Shown here in pieces: positions 8,504 to 18,361 of a stretch of DNA of 64,000 nucleotides. A program made the position numbers and the translations under genes. This DNA is from an uncultured Stenotrophomonas sp. (GTDB lineage: Bacteria; Pseudomonadota; Gammaproteobacteria; Xanthomonadales; Xanthomonadaceae): contig FLTS01000001.1 of NCBI GenBank assembly GCA_900078405.1, positions 2,318,626 to 2,382,625 of the forward strand. Direction: 5' to 3'. The notes under the pieces are model-generated. The model searched no databases. It saw only the letters and a program-made list of their open reading frames with translations, and was not told the DNA's origin. Each line of letters opens with the position of its first letter. Within the stretch, counting starts at the first letter, position 1.

Positions 8504-11500
8504 TCATTCCTGCTTCCAGTGCAGGGCGGTGAGGAAGGCGCGCAGCGAGGCCGGCTTCACCGGCTTGGTCAGCACCCGGTAGCCGCGCTGGCGGGCCAGC
8601 CGCTTCAGTTCGTCGCGGCCATCGGCGGTGAGCAGCGCGCCCGGCAGCGACCGGCCGGCGGCCTTGTTCAGCGCGAGCAGCGTGGCGAGGCCGTCCATGC
8701 GGTCGTGCAGGTGGTAGTCCACCAGCACCACGTCCGGTTGCTCGGCCAGCTTTTCCAGCGCCATGTCCACGGTGCTGGCGGCGATCACCTGCACCTTCCA
8801 GCGCCCCAGCAGCGCGCGCATGCCGTCGAGGATTTCCTGGTCGTTGTCCACGCACAGCACGCGCAGGCCGGCCAGGGCCTCGTCGCTGCCGAAGCCGGGC
8901 GAGGTGCGCGGCGCGGTGGCGGCCAGGGCCGGCGCAGCCACCCGCGGCAGGGTGATGGAGAACATGCTGCCACGGCCGGCCTGGCTGCGTGCGTCCAGCG
9001 CGTGGCCGAGCAGCCGTGAGATGCGCTGGCAGATCGACAGGCCCAGCCCCAGGCCCTGCTCGCCCCAGTCGAACGGCTGCTGGTAGCGGTGGAACTCGTC
9101 GAATATCTGTTGCATGTGATGTTCGGGAATGCCGGGGCCGGTGTCCCATACCTGCAATTCCACCCGCTCGCCGCGCACCCGCAGCGCCAGCACGATGCGG
9201 CCGCTGCGGGTGTAGCGCAGCGCGTTGGCCATGAAGTTCTGCAGCACCCGGCGCAGCAGGCGGCGGTCGCTGCGCACCCACGCGGTCTGCGCGTGCACGT
9301 GCAGGCGCAGGCCGCGTCCGGCCGCTATCGGCGTGTATTGCGCGGCCAGCTCGCGCACCAGTACCGCGGCATCGAAATCGGCGATGGTCGGGTGCAGGCG
9401 GCCGGCGTCCAGCCGCGACACGTCGAGCAGGCCGTCGAGCAGTTCCTCGGCCGCGCGCAGCGAGGCATCCACGCGTTCGGCCAGGTGGCGCTGTTCGTCG
9501 TCGTCGCGCAGGCTGTCGCGCAGCGCCGAGGCGAACAGCCGCGCCGCGTTCAGCGGTTGCAGCACGTCGTGGCTGATGGCGGCGAGGAAGCGGGTCTTGG
9601 ACTGCTGCGCGGCCTCGGCCACCTGCGAGCGCTCGGCCACGCGCTGTTCCAGCGTTTCGTTGGCCTCCAGCAGCGCCTGCTCGGCGCGCTTGAAATCGGT
9701 GATGTCGTTGTAGCTGGTGACGTAGCCGCCGCCGGGCAGCGCCTGCCCGCGCAGCTCGATGACCTTGCCGTCGGCGCCGGTGCGCTCGAACACGTGCGGC
9801 GTGCCGGCGCGCATGTGGCCGATGCGGCGGGCGATCTGCACCTCGGTGTCGCCTTCGCCCAGTTCGCCGCGCTCGGCGTTGTAGCGGATCAGGTCGGCGA
9901 CCGGGCGGCCAACGTAGAGCATGCCGTCGGGGTAGCCGAACATCTGCTGGTAGCGGCGGTTCCAGGCGGTCAGGCGCATGTCCGGGTCGACCACGCTGAC
10001 CCCGGCGCTGATGTTCTCCAGCGTGGTGGACAGGATCTCGCGGTTGAAGCGCAGTTCCTGCCCGGCTTCGTCGAGCACCGCCACCACTTCGCCCAGGTCC
10101 ATGCCCGAGCCGCGCAGCAGGCTGGTCAGCAGCAGCCGCGCCGAGGCGGCGCCGATCGAGGCGGCCAGCAGGCGCTCGGTGAACTGCACCCAGGCGCGGT
10201 CGGCGGCGGCGGCCGGCTGCAGCTCGCGCTGCAGCGTCCGCGCCTGCTCGGTGAACGCGCGCCGCGCACGGTGGTCGCCGACCACGCGCTTGGCCAGGGT
10301 CAGCAGGTCGCGGACCTTGACGTGGGCCGGCCAGTCGCTGGCCACCGCCGGGCGCTGCGCGTAAGGGTCCAGGAACGGCGCGGCGCGCAGGCGCTCGGCC
10401 ACGCCGGGCCGGCGGCGCATCGACACCAGCAGCATCGTCGCGCCGTTGAGCAGCAGCGACCAGAACGTGCCGTGGGTCAGCGAATCCCAGCCGCTCAGGC
10501 CGAAAAGCTGCTGCGGGCGCAGCCAGCCGAGGCCGAACGGGCCGCGCTCGACCAGCGCCACGTCCATCCAGCCGCCCTGCGCCAGTGCCGGCAGCAGCAG
10601 CGTGTAACCCCACACGCAGAAGCCGACCACCATGCCGCTTTCCACACCGCGGCGGCTGGCGCCGCGCCAGTACAGCCCGCCGATCAGCCCCGGCGCGAAC
10701 TGCGCCACCGCCGCGAATGCCATCAGCCCGTAGGCGGCCAGCATGGTGTCGTTGTTGCTGCCGCGGTAATAGCCGTAGGCAACCAGCGCCAGCAGCAGGA
10801 TCGCCAGGCGCCGTATCCACAGCACCCGCGAGGCGACGTTGGCCGCCGCGCGGTGGTCGCCGCTGCGGCGCAGCAGCAACGGCATCACCAGGTCGTTGCT
10901 GATCATCGTCGCCAGCGCGATCGAGGAGACGATGACCATGCCGGTGGCGGCGGAGAAACCGCCAACGTAAGCCACCAGCGCCAGCGTGGTGTTGTCCCCG
11001 CGCATCGGCAGCGCCAGCAACAGCTCGTCGTTGGCGACCTGCCCGTCGCCGAGCAGCGCGCTGCCGGCCACCGCGATCGGCACGATCATCAGCGTGATCA
11101 GCACCAGGTAGCCGCCGAACAGCCAGCGCGCGCGGCGCACGTCGCCGACCTGCCCGCACTCCACCACCGCCACATGGAACTGGCGCGGCAGGCAGACCAG
11201 AGCGAGGAAGCTGAGCAGCGTCTGCGCAGCGAAACCTTCCGGCGGCATGCCCTCGAACAGGGTACGCGCCGAGGCCACCACCGATTCACCGCGGTCGTTC
11301 AGCCATACCCAGGCGAACACGCCCACCGCCACCAGCGCCAGCAGCTTGATCATCGACTCCAGCGCGATGGCCAGCATCATGCCGTGGTGGTGCTCGGTGG
11401 CATCCACCTGGCGCGCGCCGAACAGGATGGCGAACAGCGCCATCAGCAGCGCCACGTACAGTGCCGGGTCGGCGAAGGCGCTGCTGCCGGCGGCGTTGCC

Positions 11501-11941
11501 GGTGAGCACCTGCAGGCTCATCGCCACCGCCTTGTACTGCAGCGCCAGGTACGGCACCACCCCGACCAGCGCGATCAGCGCCACCAGCGCGGCCAGCCGC
11601 CGCGAACGGCCGAAGCGCGAGGAAATGAAATCGGCGATGGAAACGACGTTCTCGTTGCGCGCCACCAGCGCCAGCCGCTCGATGATGCGCCAGCCGAACA
11701 TCAGCATCAGCAACGGCCCCAGGTAGATCGGCAGGTAACCGATGCCGTAGCGCACCGCGGTGCCGACCGCGCCGTAGAACGTCCACGACGAGCAGTACAC
11801 CGCCAGCGCCAGGCTGTAGACCACCGGCCGCAGCCACGGCCGGTCCGGGTACATCGGCCGGCGGTCGCCCCACCACGCCACGCCGAACAGCAGCGCGGCG
11901 TAGGCAAGCGAAACCAGCAGCAGGGCCCAGCTGGAAATCAA
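8504..11941 (-). CDS. CbrA-like hybrid sensor kinase with N-terminal sodium/solute symporter domain
   Basis: About 1145 residues. The first ~480 are an SSS-type permease with a dozen or so hydrophobic segments (e.g. WLRPVVYSLALAVYCSSWTFYG). Then come a PAS region (LENISAGVSVVDPDM), a HisKA H-box (AAISHDVLQPLNA) at about 787, an ATPase domain (VWDTGPGIPEHH) and a C-terminal receiver with the acceptor Asp in VLVDYHLHD. Such kinases couple nutrient uptake or sensing to carbon/nitrogen control. I chose the TTG at 11941 because GGAGGT lies at ideal spacing; an ATG at 11986 has no such site. No partner regulator is next to it. Confidence 0.85.
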   Translation of the reverse strand: MISSWALLLVSLAYAALLFGVAWWGDRRPMYPDRPWLRPVVYSLALAVYCSSWTFYGAVGTAVRYGIGYLPIYLGPLLMLMFGWRIIERLALVARNENVVSIADFISSRFGRSRRLAALVALIALVGVVPYLALQYKAVAMSLQVLTGNAAGSSAFADPALYVALLMALFAILFGARQVDATEHHHGMMLAIALESMIKLLALVAVGVFAWVWLNDRGESVVASARTLFEGMPPEGFAAQTLLSFLALVCLPRQFHVAVVECGQVGDVRRARWLFGGYLVLITLMIVPIAVAGSALLGDGQVANDELLLALPMRGDNTTLALVAYVGGFSAATGMVIVSSIALATMISNDLVMPLLLRRSGDHRAAANVASRVLWIRRLAILLLALVAYGYYRGSNNDTMLAAYGLMAFAAVAQFAPGLIGGLYWRGASRRGVESGMVVGFCVWGYTLLLPALAQGGWMDVALVERGPFGLGWLRPQQLFGLSGWDSLTHGTFWSLLLNGATMLLVSMRRRPGVAERLRAAPFLDPYAQRPAVASDWPAHVKVRDLLTLAKRVVGDHRARRAFTEQARTLQRELQPAAAADRAWVQFTERLLAASIGAASARLLLTSLLRGSGMDLGEVVAVLDEAGQELRFNREILSTTLENISAGVSVVDPDMRLTAWNRRYQQMFGYPDGMLYVGRPVADLIRYNAERGELGEGDTEVQIARRIGHMRAGTPHVFERTGADGKVIELRGQALPGGGYVTSYNDITDFKRAEQALLEANETLEQRVAERSQVAEAAQQSKTRFLAAISHDVLQPLNAARLFASALRDSLRDDDEQRHLAERVDASLRAAEELLDGLLDVSRLDAGRLHPTIADFDAAVLVRELAAQYTPIAAGRGLRLHVHAQTAWVRSDRRLLRRVLQNFMANALRYTRSGRIVLALRVRGERVELQVWDTGPGIPEHHMQQIFDEFHRYQQPFDWGEQGLGLGLSICQRISRLLGHALDARSQAGRGSMFSITLPRVAAPALAATAPRTSPGFGSDEALAGLRVLCVDNDQEILDGMRALLGRWKVQVIAASTVDMALEKLAEQPDVVLVDYHLHDRMDGLATLLALNKAAGRSLPGALLTADGRDELKRLARQRGYRVLTKPVKPASLRAFLTALHWKQE

Positions 11942-12026
11942 GCATCCACCTCCGAACCGAATCGCCGCAGTGTAGTGGAGCCACATCCGCAGGGGCGGCG
12001 CGCGTGCGCCCCTGCGGATGCCAGGC

Positions 12027-14171
12027 TCACTCCTGCGGCAGGCCCATTTCCGCCAGCAGCGCCGGGGCCGGGTAGACCTTGGCCAGCAGCCAGCGCAGGT
12101 AGCGCATGTCCACGTGCACGGCGCGCTTGTAGCGCGGGTCGAACCACCAGCTGGCGCTCACCGACTCCCAGTTGGAATCGAAATTCAGGCCGATCAGTTC
12201 GCCCCTGGCATTGAGCACCGGCGAGCCGGAGTTGCCGCCGGTGGTGTCCAGGTTGGTCAGGAAGTTGACCGTCTGCGTCTTCAGCGCCGGATCGGCGGTG
12301 CTGCCGAAATCGCCCTTGGCGATGGCGTCGAGCAGCGGTTTGGGCGCATCGAACGGCACGGCGCCGGTATTCTTCTCGACGATGCCGGCCACGGTGGTCA
12401 CCGGCGAATAGTGCACCGCATCGCGCGGGTGCAGTGCTTCCACCTTGCCGTAGCTGATGCGCAGGGTGCGGTTGGCGTCCGGGTAGACCGCACGGCCCTG
12501 CTGCGCCCGCCATGCGAACAGCGCCTGCATGTAGGACGGGCGCAACCGCAGCTGCTCGCCTGCACGCTCCTTGCTCTCGCGCTCGGCGCTCAGCTGCGCC
12601 ATCACCAGCGCGGCGGCCACTGATACCAGCGGATCGTTGTCGATGAACGCACCCTTGCGTGCGGCCTCGAAGCGCGACAGGCGCTGCGCCTCGTCGCCCA
12701 GCTTCGTGGTCGCGTACAGCTCGTCCAGCGCCTTGACCAGCTGCGCCGGGGTGCGGCCGAACAGGTTGTCGTAGTGGGCGTCGCGCTGGTCGTCGGGCAG
12801 TTGCTGGTAGCGGGTGAGCAGCGCGGTGAGGATGGCCTTTTCCACCGCCGGGTCGTAGCGGCGCTGTACCTGCCGGAGCACGCCCTCGATCAGCGCCTGG
12901 TCACGCTGCTGGTAGCCGCTCTCGCGCTCGGCGTCAGGCTTGGCCGATTCCACGCGCAGCCGCTCCAGCAGCAGCGCCGAGCGCAACAGCTGGGTCTGGC
13001 TGGACATCAGCCCTACCAGCAGTTCGCTCTCGCCGGCCGCGCGCTCGGCGTCCAGCGAGGCGAACAGGGCGTCGATGTCGGCGCGGTATTTCGCGTCGGT
13101 GGCGGCCAGCATCGCCTGCTCGTCAGCAGCGCGCTGCGCCTTGGCGTCGCTGCGCAGCAGCCCTTCCAGTTCACCGGCGGCACGCTTGCGGTTGTTTTTC
13201 AGCGATTGCAGTTGCGAGGCATAGCGGGTGCGGGCCTCGGCATCGTCCTTGCCGGCGGCTTCGACGACGTCGATCAGCTGCTGGAACACCTCCACACGGC
13301 GCGGCAGCACCGCGTCGATCTGGTTGGCGAACTCGGCGGCGGTGCGCAGCCGGTAGGTGGTGCCGGGATAGCCGGCGAGCATGGCGTAGTCGCCTTCCTT
13401 CGGGCCGTCCAGCGACATCTTCAGGTGTGCCGGCGGCTGGTACGGCACGTTGTCCTTGCTGTACGGCGCCGGCTTGCCGTCCTTGCCGACGTAGGCGCGC
13501 AGCAGGGTGAAGTCGCCGGTGTGGCGCGGCCACATGAAGTTGTCGATCTCGTCGCCATAGTTGCCGATGGCGCGCGGCGGCGCGTAGACGAGGCGGATGT
13601 CGGTCAGTTCCAGCTGGCGGACGCGATAGAAGTCGCTGCCGTAGTACATGTTGGCCACCGAGCAGCGCACACCGCCCTCGGCCTCGCAGTCGGCGACGAT
13701 GCGCTTGCGCGCGTTCTCCACCGCGTCGTAATAGGCACGACCGTTCTTTCCACGTGCCTCGCGGAGCACTTCGTCGGTGACCTTGTCGAAGCCCACCGTC
13801 ACCAGCACCCGGTAGTCCGGGTTGGCCGGGCGCTCGTCACTGCGGCCGCTGGCGATGAAACCCTCGTTGATGTAGTCGTGCCCCTTGCCGGCGTTGTACT
13901 GGATGACGCCATAGGCGACGTGGTGATTGGTCAGCAGCAGGCCGTCGCCGGAGACGAACGCGCCGGTGCCGCCGCCGACACGCACCACCGCGCTCAGCGG
14001 CGGCGCGGTGACGTCGGCCAGCACCGACGGGTCGCCCGCGAAGCCGGCGGCCTTCAGCGTTTTTGCCAGTTCCGGCAATTGCGTGGGCATCCACATGCCC
14101 TCGTTGGCGGCGGCGGTGGCGGAAAGACCCATGCCCAGCACCAGCGCGGCGGTCAGTGGTTTGCGCGTCAT
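12027..14171 (-). CDS. S46-family dipeptidyl-peptidase (DPP7/DPP11-like)
   Basis: The 714-residue precursor has a signal peptide (MTRKPLTAALVLGMGLSATAAA) and the mature start NEGMWMP typical of S46 enzymes. The chymotrypsin-like triad is visible: His in LLLTNHHVAYG (~85), Asp in the GNYGDEIDNF region (~220) and Ser in TGGNSGSPVLN (~650). These periplasmic enzymes release dipeptides from peptide N-termini. In the specificity loop GLNFDSNWES the residue after NFD is Ser; DPP11 with acidic specificity has Arg there, so a DPP7-like, hydrophobic P1 preference is more likely. Single-gene unit between the sensor kinase and the tamB end. Confidence 0.9.
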   Translation of the reverse strand: MTRKPLTAALVLGMGLSATAAANEGMWMPTQLPELAKTLKAAGFAGDPSVLADVTAPPLSAVVRVGGGTGAFVSGDGLLLTNHHVAYGVIQYNAGKGHDYINEGFIASGRSDERPANPDYRVLVTVGFDKVTDEVLREARGKNGRAYYDAVENARKRIVADCEAEGGVRCSVANMYYGSDFYRVRQLELTDIRLVYAPPRAIGNYGDEIDNFMWPRHTGDFTLLRAYVGKDGKPAPYSKDNVPYQPPAHLKMSLDGPKEGDYAMLAGYPGTTYRLRTAAEFANQIDAVLPRRVEVFQQLIDVVEAAGKDDAEARTRYASQLQSLKNNRKRAAGELEGLLRSDAKAQRAADEQAMLAATDAKYRADIDALFASLDAERAAGESELLVGLMSSQTQLLRSALLLERLRVESAKPDAERESGYQQRDQALIEGVLRQVQRRYDPAVEKAILTALLTRYQQLPDDQRDAHYDNLFGRTPAQLVKALDELYATTKLGDEAQRLSRFEAARKGAFIDNDPLVSVAAALVMAQLSAERESKERAGEQLRLRPSYMQALFAWRAQQGRAVYPDANRTLRISYGKVEALHPRDAVHYSPVTTVAGIVEKNTGAVPFDAPKPLLDAIAKGDFGSTADPALKTQTVNFLTNLDTTGGNSGSPVLNARGELIGLNFDSNWESVSASWWFDPRYKRAVHVDMRYLRWLLAKVYPAPALLAEMGLPQE

Positions 14172-14270
14172 CGAAGAATCCCGTCAGGTATAACAGCGGC
14201 CGACGGTAGCGGCGTGGGCAGGCAGTGGCAACCGCCAGCAGTCACGGCATGCGGGGCAATCACGGAGTCA

Positions 14271-14338
14271 GTGGGTGCCGGGCTTGCCCGGCACGGGTTG
14301 CATCGGGAAAGCCCATGCGGGGCAAGCCCCGCATCTAC
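14271..14338. repeat. REP-like stem-loop pair downstream of tamB
   Basis: Two divergent stem-loops, GTGCCGGGCTTGCCCGGCAC-like (14275-14294) and ATGCGGGGCAAGCCCCGCAT followed by CTAC (14315-14338), are separated by about 20 bases. This is the same pair organisation as at 7.7 and 44.5 kb. Confidence 0.75.
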
Positions 14339-14366
14339 GGACGGGCTTGCCATGCGCGCCGTGGGG

Positions 14367-17300
14367 TCACTTTTCCTTGCGCCAGTTGATCGAGCCGCGG
14401 TTCTCCACCGTGCTGGATTCGACCTCGATGTCGAAGCCGCGGCGCAGCAGGTACTTGAGGGTCAGCACCGAGCCACTGCCGATCAGCGAAACGCCATAGC
14501 CGACGTAGAGCTTGGGGGTGATGTACTTGCCCACGCCGATCACCGCGCCGCCCAGTGCACGCGACTGGCTGACGCCGGCGTCGTCCAGCCCGAGCCGGGC
14601 GCCGACCTGCGCGGCGATCAGGCCGCTGCCGGCCGACAGCGCCGCCGAGGCGGCGTTGACCTGCTGCGCCTGGTCGCTGCTGGCCATGCTCAGGCTGCGG
14701 CCGAGCACGAGGTAGGCCAGCGCCTCGGACTGCGACATCGCCGGGTCCGACCACACGTCCACGCGCGGTTGCTGGGCACGGCCGGTGACGTGGATGCCGG
14801 CGGTGACCTCGCCGATGCCACGCTGGGCACGGATGTTGATGCGCGGGTCGGAGACGATGCCGTGGTTCCACAACAGCTGGCCGTCGGTGATGGTCAGATC
14901 CTGCCCGTAGGCCTTGTAGCGGCCGCTGACCTCCAGCCCGCCGTTGGCGGTCATCTCGTGGCCGGGGCGCGCGCGCACCTGCATCCTGCCGGTCAGCGCG
15001 CCCTTCAGGCCGAAGCCGCTCATCCTCACCTTGTCGCCAAGGCTGACCACCAGGTCCATGTCCAGCGGCGAGGTGCGCGTTTCGGCCGGGTCCACCGGGT
15101 CGAGCACCACCACGTCCTCGGAGGCCGAGGTGCCGCGGTCCAGCCGCTCCAGGTCGATCTCCGCCTCGGGCACGTGCACGCTGCCGCGCAGTTCCATCGC
15201 GGTGCCGGCCAGGGTGAAGTCGAGATCGGGGTTGGCGACCACGCGCAGTTCGCTGGTGTTGGACACCAGCACGTTGTCGCCGGCGATGTGCAGCTGCAAT
15301 GGCTGCGCGTCGCCGAACCACGACAGGCCGCCATCCACGCGCAGTTTGCCTTCGCCGCCGGTGTTGACCTCGGCGGCGATGTGCGCCGAGCCGTCGGGCT
15401 GGGCACTGAAGCGGCCGCTGCCGTCACTCAGTGCCAGTCCCAGCGCCGGGAATTCGCCGCTGAAATTGCTCAGCGTCGCCTCGCCGCCGAGCGCGGGTTG
15501 CGTGCGCGTGCCGCGCAGGCTGACGTGGCCCTCGACCAGCCCCTTGGGCCGCACCAGATCGGGCGAGAACAGCTCCATCCAGTACAGCCGCGACATGTTC
15601 AGGTACAGCTCGCCGGTGAGCGCGGCGTCCGCCTCCCAGCCGGTCTGCACCCGGGCATCGACGAAGCCGTCGCCCTGGAAGCCGATGCCGAGATAGCCGT
15701 TGATGGCGCCGGGCTGCATGTCCACGTCGAGCGAGAAATGGTCATAGCGCACCAGTTCGCCGCGGGCGTTGTCGCCCAGGCGGATGCCGCCTTCCAGCGA
15801 GGCGACCTTGAAACTGCCCTCCCAGGCCTTGCCGCGCGGGCGCAGGTGGCCGTCGAGGGTGACGTCGCCGCGCAGGTACATGCGGCGGCCGGCATTGGGC
15901 GGCAGCCACGGCTGCACCAGCGCCAGCGGCAGGGCGTCGCCGCTCAGGCGCAGGCCCTCGCGCGGCCAGTCGGCACCGATGCACAGGCCGCCGCCGGTTT
16001 CCGAGCCGAGGCAGGCGTCGGCAAGGGTGAAACGGCTGCCCTGCAGGCCGAACGCCGCCTGATGACGCAGGTGCCACGGCGCACCTTTCACCGGCACCAC
16101 GCGCAACGCGGCCAGTTCGCCGCGCCATGCCGACCCGGCCTGACGGACGCTGCCGGCCAGCGCCAGCTCGCCCAGCTCGTTGTGGACGGCGGCATCCAGC
16201 TTCAGATTCTGCAGGCTGCCACGGGTGTCGATGCGTACCTGGTCGAGCAGCAGGCCCGCTTCCACCGCGCTGGCGCGCAGTTGCAGGCTGCCGTCGTCGC
16301 CCCGCCACGGCAGGTGGCCGCCGAGGTTGAGCTGGCCGACCTTCCAGTCGTCCCACTGCAGGCTGTCGCCGTGCAGGTCGGCACTGATGTCCGGTTGCGC
16401 CGGGGTGCCGCGCAGCCGCGCGGTGCCAGCGAGGCTGCCGCTGGCGCCGGGCAGCAGGTCGGACAGGTGCAGCGGCTCCAGCCTGGCGTCCACGTCGAGG
16501 CGGTCGCCGACCTTGCCCTTGGCTTCGACGCGGCTGTCGCCCAGCCGCAGGCGCAGCTCGCCTTCGCCCTGCGTGCCCTGCACGGCGAAGCGCGCCCGCG
16601 CATCCACCGCGCGCCCGCGCAGGTGGCCGCGCAGTTGCGGCAGGTCGACCTTGGCCTCGACGCGCAGTGCGTCGCCTGCGGCCGTGGCCGGCAGCTGCTT
16701 GCCGGTGGAGGCCAGGGTGCCGGACAGGTTGCCGTCCCAGCCCGGCAGGAAGTAGCCGGGGTCGAAGCCGGCCAGCGTGGCGCTGACGTCCCACGCCAGT
16801 TCCGGCACCCATGCCGCCGAGCCGGCGAGGTCGAGCGTGCCGCCCGGCGTGGTCGCCTTGAAACGTTCGATGCTGGCCCGCTGGTCGTTGCCGCGCACGT
16901 CGAAGTCGAGGCTGGCGTCCTGCGCGGCGCGCGCGACCTCGGCATTGCCGGTCGCCGCCCAGTTCTTCAGGCTGCCGGCCAAGCCCAGCCGCGCCTGCTT
17001 CAGGTGCATCGGTTCCGGCGCGGCGCCAGGGGTGGCGGGGTCCGGCTGCGGCGTCCAGGTCAGTTGCTCGGCGATCACCGCGGCGCGGAAGCCCGGGTTC
17101 TTTGCATCGCTGAAGTCGGCCCTGCCCTGCAGGCGCACACTGCCGCCGAAGGCTTCGACCACCAGTGGCGAGGCGGTCAACACCTGGTTGTCGAGGATAA
17201 GGTTGGACGGGGCCAGCACCAGCTCGCGGTCACCCTGGCGCACGCGGCCACGCAGCTGCGCGTTACCGCCGCGGCCGCGCGCGGTGAAGTCCAGCAGCAG

Positions 17301-18361
17301 CGGCGCCGGGGCCTGCGCCATGTACTGCGCCGGCATCAGCTGGCCAAGGTCGAGCTGCTCGCTGCGGGCGGACAGCTGCCATGCCGGGTCCTGGCGGCCA
17401 TCGAACACCAGGTTGGCGCGCAGCGGCTGCGGCGAATGGCTGGTCAATGCCACCTGCATGTGTGCCAGGTCGCCGCGCGCGACCAGCCCGAGCCGTGCCG
17501 GTGCCTGCCCCGGCCGCGCCGGCAGCAGCGCGCGCACGGTCAGGTCGGTGCGGTAGTCCTTGCGCGGCAGGTAATGGCCGTCGATTTGGAAGTCGCCGAG
17601 GTTGCCTGCCACCTCGAGCGCGGTGGCGCGGAACTCGCCATCGGCCGCTTCGATGCCGCCGCGGATCCGGCGCAGATCGACGACCGGCGCGTCGTGCGGG
17701 GCGATGCGCAGGCGGTCGATGACGATGCGGTCGGTGCCATGGCCCTGGCCGCGCGCGAGCCTGAAATCGTCGACCCGGCCTAAATGCGGTTCGGTATGAC
17801 GCTGTGCTCGGCGCCGTGCAGGCTGGCCACGCCGTCGATGACGATGCGGTCGGCCTGCAGTGCCAGCGGCAGCTCGATGGCCGGCAGCACGTCCGGCCAG
17901 CGCGGCAGCTCGAAGGGGGTGTCCTCCGATGGCCCCAGCTCCAGCTGCGCGTCGTTGATCTCCAGCGCGTCCAGCCGCAGCTTGCGGCCGAGCAGCGGGC
18001 GGATGTCCGGGTCGAGCAGCGCGCGGCGGGCGGTGAAGTGCAGGTCCTCGTAGCGGAAATCCAGGTCGTGCAGCACCAGCGGCCCGGCCAACGGCCCCTC
18101 GGCCTTGCTCCAGGTCAGTGAGGAATTGGCCGGCAGCCGCGCCACCACCTGCGCCAGCAGCACGTCACGCCCGGCGATGGTCTGCAGCAGCCAGTACAGC
18201 GCCAGCAGGGCCAGCAGCAGCAGCGCACCCATGCCGATGCCGCTGCGGATGGCCAGCGTGCGCATGCGCGCGCGGCGCCGTGCGCGCAGTTCGGTGATGC
18301 GCGCTTCGCGCTGCTCCGGGCTGATGTCGCCAGGTGCGATGTCGTCGGCGCGGCGGCTCAC
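14367..18361 (-). pseudogene. tamB: translocation and assembly module protein TamB, one-base frameshift
   Basis: A GTG start at 18361 overlaps the tamA stop (GTGA). The first 193 residues hold a single transmembrane anchor (MRTLAIRSGIGMGALLLLAL region) and the start of the beta-helical repeats. The frame hits a TAG at 17782-17780. Without a gap the second frame continues (HLGRVDDFRLARGQ...) through the DUF490 C-terminus (IGVGKYITPKLYVGYGVSL) to 14367. One base missing near 17790-17805 explains the split; with it the gene has 1332 codons, a normal TamB length. TamB spans the periplasm and works with TamA in outer-membrane protein or lipid transport. Probable sequence error or recent mutation. 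Confidence 0.88.

Noticed and set aside
8469..11159. An 896-codon frame on the - strand overlapping the sensor kinase
   Set aside because: It is a shifted frame of the kinase gene with Arg/Ala/Gly-rich sequence and no domain.
12774..17783. A 1669-codon open frame on the + strand
   Set aside because: It is antisense to the S46 peptidase and tamB, which have clear motifs; such frames are common in high-GC DNA and the product is low-complexity.
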